Positions 21,294-33,077 of a DNA stretch of 64,000 nt are shown here, piece after piece (the first letter of the stretch is position 1; every line of letters starts with the position of its first letter). The stretch is from Rosellinia necatrix. Its lineage: Eukaryota; Ascomycota; Sordariomycetes; Xylariales; Xylariaceae. The stretch covers positions 806,001-870,000 of the forward strand of contig JAGYVD010000005.1 in assembly GCA_021209875.1 (NCBI GenBank). The letters are read 5' to 3'. The notes under the pieces were generated by a model. It saw only the letters and a program-made list of their open reading frames with translations, made no database searches and was not told the origin of the DNA. The position numbers and the translations under genes were made by a program.

Positions 21294-23764
21294 TTAGAGT
21301 GGCTTCTACTCGGGATGTGCAATTCGACAAATCGGCGGAAAATATGGACGTTGTTTGTCGTTGTCGTTTCGAGCGAGGTCTCGTTACCAGTGATCGCTGG
21401 CTTGGATTTGTATACTGTAAAAGGGGGAATCGACTGCTGCTTAAAATATCAGCATCAGAGAGGGAGGGATAGGCACAACCGTTCTATAAGGTAACGTTGT
21501 AGCGTAGCACCATTTACCAGCTGCACACTTGGTTGGTTATATACCTGTATTAGTCGTCGAGGCGTAACGCCACCGAGGTGCTCTGTGTATAGTGTTGCTG
21601 TATCAGCTGCGCTCTATTGTGCATTCAGGTTAGTTGACGATAAAATAATTCGCCATAATTATCAGTCAAGCCTTTGGATAGGCCAGTTCACAGCCTGGCC
21701 TCCCCAACGGATGGTTCCTATAATAAACGGTTGGAGGGGGGATCAGAGCCAGCTGGAGGACCTCGTAGGACCTCTGGGCACCGGTAGCCCCCATCAAGGT
21801 CGACGAATCATCCTCAATTTCAGTCATCGACATGAACGCCATGCAGCGAGCTAGTCGACTTTGTGGACGCATGTCTCTCGCTTGGCTATAAAATGCGATG
21901 AACTAACAAAGCGAGCGCACTTCAACGTAATGTACTTCTACGAAGTGCCGCCACTTTATGGAATCAAGGTAGAGAGGAAAAGATCGCTTCAGCTTCGAAG
22001 GATCATCTGGGCGTCTACCTAGCCGCGCATGTTATAAGAATACAATATTGTATTTCCTATCTTTCCCCGCCGCTAGGTTCTCGTAGTCTGGCCCCGCCCG
22101 TACAGCTGAGTACATTAGTTTCAGTTGAGCCGTAGTCGCGCGGTAATTAATGGCTGCCCTTGGCTTATGCGTGACGGTATGGCTCACCTATCCTGGGCAC
22201 TCGGGGCACTTTTAGCCAACCTGTCCACCACGGGCCTCATCTACATCCGGAACTTCCCATCTCTTGGTCCAACCGGAGATAGTAACCCCACCCGAATGCC
22301 ACACATGAAAACAGTGTATCATATAAGGTGTAATGACCAGAGACGGGCATATGTCTATATACTACTTCGGTACTATAATATCCGATAATCACATGTTGGG
22401 CTAATAAACGAGGGCACCAGGAGTGCGTAGGAGATCTGATAAGACTCGTAGACTACTCTCATAGATAGGCGAGAACAACAGCAGGAAGATATCACTCGGA
22501 TGATATGGTAGATCTATGAGTGTTGGGACCGTTGCAACTCTGCTTGTTTATAAGCGTACTACCTCTCCATTTTATGCCGTTTCAGGGACGTAATCGCATG
22601 TTACTTCATCCCCCCTGCCTCTCTTTGCATTTACGTATCATACTACCTACACTATATGAGTGAAGGTCTGCTGGTTCGGATGGTACTGCCGGACTGCGCC
22701 CTTCTTAGTTACGCCATGCTGTAAGCGGGTCCTAGAAGTCGTGTGGATAATTCTTCGGGCCAGTCACTAACAAGGCGTTGTTGGGGTATTTTGGGGTCCT
22801 CTATTTACAATGTATTTGTAGCTCGAGTGAAAGGGGTTTCCCATGGTGGCACATATTTGACACTCATTCCAATTGGGAGTAATGTTTAAGTAGAAATATC
22901 CAAGTAGATTGGACTGGAATTGAGATATAGATATGGCAAGGGTTAAATGATGCCATTGGCACAGCACGGCAGGGCGAATATGTGGAGGCTACATTACCGT
23001 CGGTCTGCCATTCAGCAGAATACGGAGCGATCGTCATGGCCTTAGACACACTAGAACAGTAAAAATATAGACTAAATTATAGAGAATGGACAACTTGTAC
23101 CACGATAGCTTGTTGTGTACTTGAACCAGGCGATATTGTTGCTGCTACCTACAGTTTATAGCTCCCATGAAAAGCTTTCCCTTTACTTTATGGAAAAGAG
23201 AAGGTAATGGCAGAAAGACTGTCACCCATAATTGCCTATCAAAGACTCAAACCACCTGGTTTGGTCCTAGTCAAAGGCACCACTGCACAGACCCTCTCGT
23301 ATCCAGTGTTCGGTATTACTTTAATGTGAGACGCCAACCGTTACCCACGTGGGATGCAGCCCTAAACAGAATTAAGCTCCGAAGATAGACCTTGCTGTTA
23401 GTCTTGTCGAGAAGCAAATGAAGCAAATCGCCGGTTTCAGCCGGATAACCCGTCGTGATGCTATAATCAACCCCCCCTCCCCCCCCCCTGTTGCCAGGCT
23501 ACGGTACTGGGGATCTGTCCACGTATATCATATGGGCCTATCAGGTGCTGCGATACTACCGCCCCCAGCCATATGAAGGATATAGCCAAGCTATTATATG
23601 TTACACCCGCCAAGGATACCCTTAGCTCTCGGGGAACTGTCGCAATAACTGGCATGCACGTAAGAGATAAAAAGGATCAATAGACTACATTTTCAACTAT
23701 TCATACGGTTAGTGGCATGTATCATATATCCCGGACCCACGGACCCTCACACCAAATGCGCGCC
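21294..23764. other. 2.5-kb gene-poor stretch
   Basis: No credible coding frame or RNA found. It contains a C-rich run at about 23470-23490. The left end should hold the promoter of the minus-strand membrane protein. Confidence 0.5.
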
Positions 23765-24974
23765 TCAAGCGGCATCCACCCCTTCCTCTCTCTCGATGGC
23801 CTCCCGGCTGGGCGACCACCTGTCCTGGAGGTCCCGGTCCAGCGACAGGGCGTAGAGGTCCTTGGGCCACCACTCGCCCCAGCTCGTGAGGAAGAGCCGG
23901 TCCGGGTCCTCCGGGAAGTCGTCGCGCGCGAAGGCGGCGAGGACGCTGCGGGCGCCCTCGGGGATGCTCTTCGCGTCCGGCAGGCCGTCCGGGATCACCA
24001 CGTCGGAGCCCCGGCCGAGGCCCGTGTTCGGGATCAGGCCCGGCGACACGGCCACGACGGCGCAGCGGCCCGCGAGCTGCCGCCGCCACCAGTGCGCGCC
24101 CGCGAACTGGATGAACTTCGTCGCCGGGTAGACCGCGGCCGACGTCTCCTTCGCTGCTAGCATCTCGTCCTCGAGCGTGCCTGTAGTAGTGGGGAGAGAG
24201 AATGGTGGTTAGTTCATTCTGGTCCGTAGATAGATAGGTAGGTAGATAGAAGGTCGTAGGATCAGATCAGATCGGATCGGGGCCGGGGTTCTCCCCCCCT
24301 CCAGGCTTTGCTTACTAGTATCTGTCACCATCCGCACGGCGCCCGAAGAGACCACCACAATGCGGGCCTTGGACTGCTCCAGCTTCGGCCGTAATAAGTG
24401 GAGGAGGTAATGCTGGGCTGCAATCCATCGGGTGTTAGTTAGTTAGTTAGTCGGTTGGATGATGCCCACTTTGGGGGGGTCTCGAGCTGGAGCTGATTAC
24501 GCATTACGCACAGAGGTGGTTAACGAGATACGGCTCAATCCACTTAGAGCCGTGCGGCCCTGTCGCGGAGACTTTCTTGGTCATGCCGGTCGCGGCGTTG
24601 AGCATGAGGTAATCAACCGGGCTCGAGCCGAGCTTCTCGAGGGCCTGCTGCGCGAAGGCCTTGACGGTTTTCATGTTGTTCAGCTCCAGCGGCAGGATGG
24701 TGATGGTGTGCTTGGCGCTGTCGTATTGGAGGCCGTTGTAGGCGTCCGTTGTCGTCTTGACATCGCGGGCGCCGAGAATGTAATTGTAAGGTTGTGATTG
24801 CAGCAGCAATTGCTTGATGGCCTCAAAACCCTACATCGAGGTTTTTCGTTAGTATTTGCTCCCCATTGGATCTTAGATATATGTGTTGCTTGGGTCTGTC
24901 TGCCAGGGTTGGGCGCTGCGTACAATGCCAGAGGTTGCGCCGGTAGCGACGATGGTCTTAGCTATGGCCGACAT
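23765..24974 (-). CDS. short-chain dehydrogenase/reductase (SDR)
   Basis: NAD(P)-dependent oxidoreductase of 295 residues. Inferred exons (minus) are 24974-24924, 24830-24512, 24417-24316 and 24180-23765. The Rossmann nucleotide-binding motif TGATSGIG spans the first splice junction. LNAATG stands for the NAG motif. VVVSSGAV supplies the catalytic Ser, and YPATK is the YxxxK pair. Junctions ATSGI/GFEAIKQLL and VNHLS/QHYLLHLL read smoothly, which supports the exon choice. The C-terminal part carries FLTSWGEWWPKDLYALS, similar to retinol-dehydrogenase-like fungal SDRs. The substrate is unknown and there is no cluster partner nearby. Confidence 0.9.
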
Positions 24975-25916
24975 TGTATCTGTAAACTCGTGTGTATCCG
25001 AGGTCTTCTGTGCTTGTGAGTCTCCGGCTTGAACTCAATTCATACCAGACAAGTGGCCCCCTCTTATACTGTAATCTTTATGTTGGTGTTTTGTCATTTG
25101 GTGTTTTGTCAGCAACATGTGCTCATACGGCGATAGTTGTGTTAAAGCCGGACTGTTGGTCGAAGGATCGTAAATATAATTGCAGGCAATCACACTTACG
25201 GGTACTTGGCACTTACAAGAGCTTTGTAAACCCTTAAGACGTACAACTCATTACATACTATCTCCTCAAATCTTATTAACTTTAACTAATAACTCCACAT
25301 ATTTGATTTATAATGTTTCCTTGTCCAGGTGTGACGTCTTATAACCTACCAACACTACTAAATAAATACCTGGTTAACCTGGGTAACTACTTACTAGGTG
25401 CGACTACATACCTAGGTAAATAATTTCAATCAAGAGAGGGTGAATTCATGATTCCTGTATAGGTATTGTTGTCGTATAATTACAGATAACTATTGCTAGT
25501 CTATAACTGGTATCCATTGTGACCGTGAGCTCACACTGGAAGGTTCCAATGGAGGTAGGTAGTCATTGATCAACTACCAACCCATTGATGCATATCTGTG
25601 CATATAAGTGTAAAATCCTAGTAACAGAAATGCAACCAAACAAAAATGGGCATTATGAAGTGTTTCGACGGTTTTCTATCGACCCTTATCGCAGACGCCA
25701 ATCCAATACGGGTTAGCACTGTCAAAGCTCACCTCTACCAGACCAACTATTTCGTAACCAATGCCGAAATTTTTGAAGCCTTTTTCCCCAGCTTCCCCAA
25801 ACCCAAACCCATCATTGTTCCTCCTCCATCCTGCCTCTCCCCTTCTGCGATAAGAGCCCTGCTTGTGCCACTGCACTTTCATTATGCCTTCTCTCATACG
25901 CACACCACAAGTCACA
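24975..25916. other. divergent promoter region of the SDR and HSP60
   Basis: AT-rich. The part next to HSP60 is pyrimidine-rich, typical of highly expressed fungal promoters. No separate gene is seen. Confidence 0.5.
25538..25547. promoter_or_regulatory. possible heat-shock element upstream of HSP60
   Basis: The palindrome GGAAGGTTCC contains one GAAnnTTC pair, the core of a heat-shock factor site. It lies ~370 bases upstream of the HSP60 start. A full element normally has three units and only two are present, so this is tentative. Confidence 0.25.
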
Positions 25917-27811
<1,895 letters not shown>

Positions 27812-28789
27812 AAAAAAAAAAAAAAGAAAAAAAAAGCTGCATCAGATCCCCCATCATCCTACTTCTTCTCATGTATCAAAAGCAAAATGTCTGGGTTTAA
27901 AAAGGAGCATTGAATTTGGTGTTCGGTAAAAGGATATGTCATCTCACGTGGCCATGTAATCTCTCTTCCTCTCCCCTCTACACTCACCATTGTACATTTG
28001 TTGTTCACACTCCTACGATATCCCGAGCGACGTTGTCAACGAGTCTCATGTATTATATAGTCATCCAACTCCGGCGTCTACTGCACTGCTCAGTGGACTT
28101 GGGTTGGGAAAACGAAAGGTTTAAATAAACTAATCGTTCATAATTAGGCACCTGTGTTTTGATGCTCTTGTGACTGCCTAAGTATACACGTCTTCTGTCA
28201 GATTATTTTTCTGTATTCAAATGGCGAATCATTGTTGCCTACTTGTGGTTGCCCCGTCTACCACGGTGATCCTGGGTGTGCCATTGGAGCCAAGCACAGC
28301 GCTTTCACAGCCGTCGTTTTACCTTCTCTCATGGCTGCCTGCATTGCGCTATGCAAATGATTCTTAGGCAATAATATAATGGCCTGTCTCAACGTTAAGG
28401 CCTCAATTCTCGAAGTCGGCGTAAATTGAGTGTCACTCTAATGAAAGTGTTCAGAAGGACAAGATGGATCTTTATTTTGTTTCCTGGGCGCACAACTTGA
28501 TGACCCGCTCGGCTTGGCTACTTGATTATATCACGGTGCCCAAGTTACTGTACAGTTAGAAGGGCTGTTTAAAGAGAAGCCTATACAGATAGCTACAAAT
28601 GAAGAGCTTCCCAACCATTCGCTTCGTCTCACTGAACATACGTCGGATGCGAGGGCATGCTACTTTCCATCTGGAATTTTTCGCGATTACATAATCAGTG
28701 TTCTAGCCAACCGTGTCGCCAAGACACTGCTCTTGGTCTCATATTTATTTACACATGAAGCACTCTCAGGTCCCAAGAGTAAGCTATCC

Positions 28790-28821
28790 AAAGGTCGTGA
28801 GTTCGAGCCTCGCCCAGGACA
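28790..28821 (+). other. tRNA-like 3' half (relic)
   Basis: GTGAG-TTCGAGC-CTCGC forms a good T-arm and B-box, followed by CCAGGACA as a possible 3' acceptor strand. I find no matching 5' acceptor strand or D-arm upstream, so this looks like a tRNA fragment or tRNA-derived repeat rather than a working gene. Confidence 0.35.
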
Positions 28822-29364
28822 TGATAAAACTGCACAGTGGGTTGCGATCCCATTTACAATTGGTTTCTTTTTCGTTTCCCCCCTCAGGGTTACATCAGTA
28901 TTGTTTGTTGCGCATGTAGTAGTTGGCTTTCGGTTGATTGGCCGTTGCTTATATTTACCCTACCTTTCTTTGTTTATTTTCCCGTTGCTTGGGGATCTTT
29001 GGTCGAGTTGCTTCTCTTATTGGACGTGACATCGTTAGGTAGACAGCTAGGCCGCAGCGTTCCTTACAGAATTTGAAGCACCTACGAGTACGTGTGCCGT
29101 GCAGTGTATTGGCTGGGCAGGGAATGTACGGGTTAGGTACTCATGTCGGGTCACAGTTACCCCTCGTCAGCCGAGCCAAACCCCTGGCACCGCATCTCAC
29201 GGTCAACCAGCCAGCCAAGCCCCCGCCGACTCGTCACCCCACTAAGCTCCATTGTCTGCTGTTTGCCTGTATCCCGCCTGGCCTTGAGAGGAGGAGGTTA
29301 TTGAGGCAGTCGCTATGGCCCTGTGGCCTTGTGGCAGTTAGCGTACCGGGCTAGCGTCTTGATC

Positions 29365-29625
29365 GTTGGCCACCTGAAGCAGGTAGGTACCTAAACTGCC
29401 TAGGTTACTCAAGTGCTTAGGTAGGCGGGTAGTTACTTACCTACTTACCTACCTAAGGTACTGATGTAACTAGCACTGTCAGACACCTAGATTAGACGTT
29501 AATACTACTACTACTACCTAAGGTACTGCCTAGGTAAGTTACCTAAGCACTGTAGGTTTACTTGAGTGCCTACCTATTTACTAAGGTAGATTAGGTATGT
29601 GTAGATAGGTAGGTATGGGCCATAT
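29365..29625. repeat. TAGGTA/CCTAGG-rich imperfect palindromic tract
   Basis: Dense TAGGTA, TACCTA and CCTAGG words. Segments such as CTCAAGTGCTTAGGTAGG recur in inverted orientation on the right side. It lies ~0.5 kb upstream of cofilin. Confidence 0.6.
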
Positions 29626-30106
29626 GGCAGATAAACTACCCTGGCCCAAGGGACCGTTTTCACCGATACAGTGCGTATATATCTAGCTGGGACGTCACTT
29701 TTTTTCGACCAAGTCCGACCATCTTCCCCTCCATTGCGACAACGTCCCACCACACACATCCCACATCTAGCCTGTCAGGTATCTATCTACCTCTTCCTAG
29801 TCCCTAACCATCCTGACCTCTCCTTCCCTCTGCCTACCCCTTATTATTACGACCATCGCGTGGCCAAAACCCATCCCTTTGACGATTGCGGACCACGTCA
29901 GCGCGGCTCAGCTATTCCATTTATTTCTGTTAGTTCTGCCTGCTGCAACCCCACCAAGCCTCTCCCACTCTCTCTCTCTCTCTCTCTCCCTTCGCTTCAT
30001 ATAACTATTGGCATCTCCATGCGCGCTGCTCAAAATTGCCAGCCCTGACCGTACTTCACAGCTTCCCCGATATTTTCTTGCAGCCTTTCACTCGCCCACC
30101 GCTACC

Positions 30107-30949
30107 ATGGTAAGAACTTGCTTCCGCCGTCTCCCGTGGGGCTCATGCCTTCTTTGCTAACCCGCCACAGTCTCAATCAGGGTTTGTCTCCCGCCCCCCT
30201 CTTCTCTAGATCCTCGTCGTCGCCTCGGCCACACCCCCTCACACGCGACCGTATGCGGGACCATACACCGCCCTACCGGCATTGGCACCTCCTATTGGCG
30301 AATTAGGTAGACGTAGCTAACAGGGCCACCTCATGCAGAGCCACCGTCTCGCAGGACTGCATAACTGCGTTCAACGAGTTGAAGCTCAGCAAGAAGTACA
30401 AATGGATCATCTTCAAGCTGTCGGACGATAACCGGGAAATCGTAATCGAGGACTCATCAGCTACTTCGGACTGGGAGGCCTTCCGCCAGAAGCTCATCAG
30501 CGCTACCTCCAAGACCAAGTCGGTAAGTTGAGGCTGCCCCGACCGCTCGCTTCTTGTCATACTCACAATCCCCCCAGGGCGGTACCTGCAAGGGACCCCG
30601 ATACGCCGTCTATGACTTCGACTATCACCTCGCTAGTGGGGAAGGTGCACGGTTGGTACCCTTGTTCAGCACCTGAGATGCACGACGCTGACTGTAGCCA
30701 TAGAAACAAGATTACCTTCATCGCTTGGTCCCCGGATGATGCTGGTGTTCTGGTTAGAATACCCAACGCCACGGCCCCTGCGTGACATTTTGACTAACAG
30801 CATAACAGCCCAAGATGGTCTATGCCTCATCCAAGGAAGGCCTCAAGCGTGCACTTACTGGTGTTGCGGTCGAGCTGCAAGCCAACGACCCAGATGACAT
30901 CGAGTACGACGTGGCATTGAAAACTATCAGCAAGGGTCTTGCAGGCTAG
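30107..30949 (+). CDS. COF1: cofilin / actin-depolymerising factor
   Basis: Severs and depolymerises actin filaments in the cytoplasm. Six exons: 30107-30109 (the ATG alone), 30171-30181, 30339-30522, 30578-30651, 30704-30752 and 30809-30949. They give 153 residues, the usual fungal size. The start MSQSG followed by TVSQDCITAFNELKL places the regulatory Ser and G-actin site at the N-terminus. Further ADF motifs are KYKWIIFKLSDD, GPRYAVYDFDY, ITFIAWSPDDA and PKMVYASSKEGLKRAL, the long actin-binding helix. The very short first two exons (3 and 11 bases) are a known habit of fungal cofilin genes. The leader is pyrimidine-rich, fitting strong expression. Confidence 0.96.
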
Positions 30950-31498
30950 GTGCGTTAAGTAGAGCGATGGGATGGATTAGACGGACAAAATAAAGGACTG
31001 GCTGGGTAGTTCTTGTCTACAAAGTTCACGATAGTGCAGCCAAGGGAGTTTGTTGCGAGCCTGTCCACCACGGGCCTGCAGCGGATGGCAGTTTGGTAGT
31101 TTATACGGAGGTTGCTCGACGCGAACTCCCGATTTGACATTAACCAATGACACACAATACACCACTTCTTGAGTCACCCTTGAGTCGCAGTAGCACACTT
31201 GTATTTTTTTTTTTTTTACCTCGTGCCAACCACAATTTGATATCATTTAATGGCAGCGGCTACTTCGAAACAACGACGATTCCATACCAGTTTGCGTCAA
31301 CGATATTATACTGACAACAATTTCGTGCCAACGGCGATTCTATACCATTTCGTAACGAGGATGGTCTCATGTCAACGACGATTTGGTACCGACCGATTTC
31401 ATACCATTTTGTGCAAACTATTTGGCCAATGCTCGCGTATTGGCCGGGGGTAACGGCGTGAGTACTTGTTTTAGGAGGGCTCGATCTTCACATGACGC
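30950..31498. other. intergenic between convergent cofilin and GET5
   Basis: An AATAAA-like signal lies at 30989-30994, ~40 bases after the cofilin stop. Most of the right half is the degenerate tandem repeat listed separately. Confidence 0.5.
31222..31425. repeat. degenerate tandem repeat (CAACGACGATTT...TACCATTT units)
   Basis: Four to five diverged units of roughly 30-45 bases share CAACG(A/G)CGATT, then a TACCA(T/G)TT(T/C)(T/C)GTG element. Units can be seen near 31222, 31272, 31330 and 31372. Confidence 0.55.
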
Positions 31499-32026
31499 TT
31501 ATTCCTTAGCCTTCCAGGCCTGTTGAAACGTAGTCACCAGCTCTGATGCCAATTGTTCGTCTCGTATTCGTTGTAGCAAGAAGCCGTTCAGGTCGTCCCA
31601 GAAACCGGGCGTCTGCAACACATCCGCGCCACTCAGGCCCTGGGCGACATCGGGCCGCGCGTCCGGCTTCGCCGGCAACGCGGCGGCGGCCCCCATGATC
31701 ATGGCCGAGAACTCGACGGCCACGTCGTCGTCGCCGACCAGATCCTTCAGCACCTTGCTGTCGGGGACGGGCTTCTTCCTGTGCAGCATCCTGATCCTCC
31801 CCTCGGCGATGCCCGTCTCCCTCGACACCGAGGCCTTGATGTCGTGCACCGACGTGCCCGGCGCCTGCGACGACAGCCGCAGGTCCAGCGGCGGGTTGCG
31901 CAGCGACTTGACCGTCACGACCAGGCTGCGCTCCTGGCCCGGCGCGACGCTCGCGCCCTTGCGCTTGCTCATCGCCTTCGGCATCTTGGGGAGGATGTAC
32001 TATGTTTGCTTTTCTCAGTTACCATT

Positions 32027-32059
<33 letters not shown>

Positions 32060-32259
32060 GGAAATGCCGGGCCGATTACGCCCTGCTGAACTGCGAATGG
32101 GCAGGTTATAGGGGATGGAAGGGGGAGGAGGGAAGGGGGGTTACGTACGGCACCCCGCGCCTGGTATGTTTTGGGGTCTTCGACATGGTCTGGGGATAGC
32201 TTGATCGGGCGGCCGTCTAACGCGGCGAGGAATGATTTCGAAAAGGATACTTCGGTCAT
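31499..32259 (-). CDS. GET5: GET5/MDY2, ubiquitin-like component of the GET pathway
   Basis: Links Sgt2 to Get4 in targeting tail-anchored proteins to the ER. Two exons, 32259-32149 and 31999-31499, give 203 residues. Exon 1 encodes the N-terminal Get4-binding part (MTEVSFSKSFLAALDGRPIK, then LSPDHVEDPKTYQARGA) and joins to YILPKMPKAMSKRK. The ubiquitin-like domain follows (VTVKSLRNPPLDLRL, SVHDIKASVSRETG, RIRMLHRKKPVPDSK). The C-terminal homodimerisation helices are GFWDDLNGFLLQRIRDEQ and LVTTFQQAWK. The 149-base intron (32000-32148) includes a CT/GA microsatellite. The gene looks intact. Confidence 0.92.
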
Positions 32260-33077
32260 CGTTCCCGGTGTGTTCGATAGGCACTGTGGTTTCGTGGGGG
32301 TTTTTGTGATCGTAGAGGGTGTTGAGGTGTTGAGTGGATGGAGGTTTCTAGTTGTGTTATAGAATGAGGCCGAACGATGATGATATGATGAGCATCTCCC
32401 CAACCCCCCCCACCTTACACAAGAGCTCGCGACAACCCCCACTAGGGGACTTCGGCGTAGATAGTGGGGATGCGGGTAGATAAAATGACGGTAGCTATGG
32501 ATAATATAATCTAATCGTCGCTAACCTATCTAAACCAAATCTATAGCTATCCTTGTCTAGATACATGTATATATTTTTGAAGCCTCTTTTTCTCTATTTG
32601 CACCTTCTGTTGCTACCTAGGTACTTATTGAGGTACATCGCTAGCTGGAAATACCGCTCTTTTGTGCGTGAATGATTTAGCCCCATTATAGTAGATCAAC
32701 ATCAAGAACTATTAGTCGTTGTATTCGCAACCAAATCAAACATACATAAATCTCTGTAGTAGAAGCACTTGCGGGGTTGGTTAGCCATTTATTGAACCAA
32801 TGGAATTATGCTGACTAGGATTAGTTAGAGATAAAATTCGCTACTGTTGGGATATCCGTAGTCATTGCCAGTTTCTAGCTGGCGCTCTCAGTGGGGACAA
32901 CATGGTTCTTATCGGTTTATCAATTATGGGCCTCTCAAAAAAAGTCGATGGAGCGGATCCTTGTCTAGTAGCTTGTCGCGCATCTGCGAAACCGTCGTAT
33001 CTTCAATCTTGTCTTCAGCAAGACACCAAGACGATCGATTTTGTTTCTTTCCTTTTCCGTGAACATAAATCGCGAAA
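32260..33077. other. divergent promoter region of GET5 and NOP2
   Basis: AT-leaning and without a gene. It should carry both promoters. Confidence 0.5.

Larger units (their letters stand above)
27812..30106. other. 2.3-kb intergenic region between HSP60 and cofilin
   Basis: Contains a tRNA-like 3' half (about 28790-28821), a TAGGTA-rich, partly palindromic tract (29365-29625) and a pyrimidine-rich cofilin leader with a CT run (about 29967-29989). No protein gene is recognised. Confidence 0.5.
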
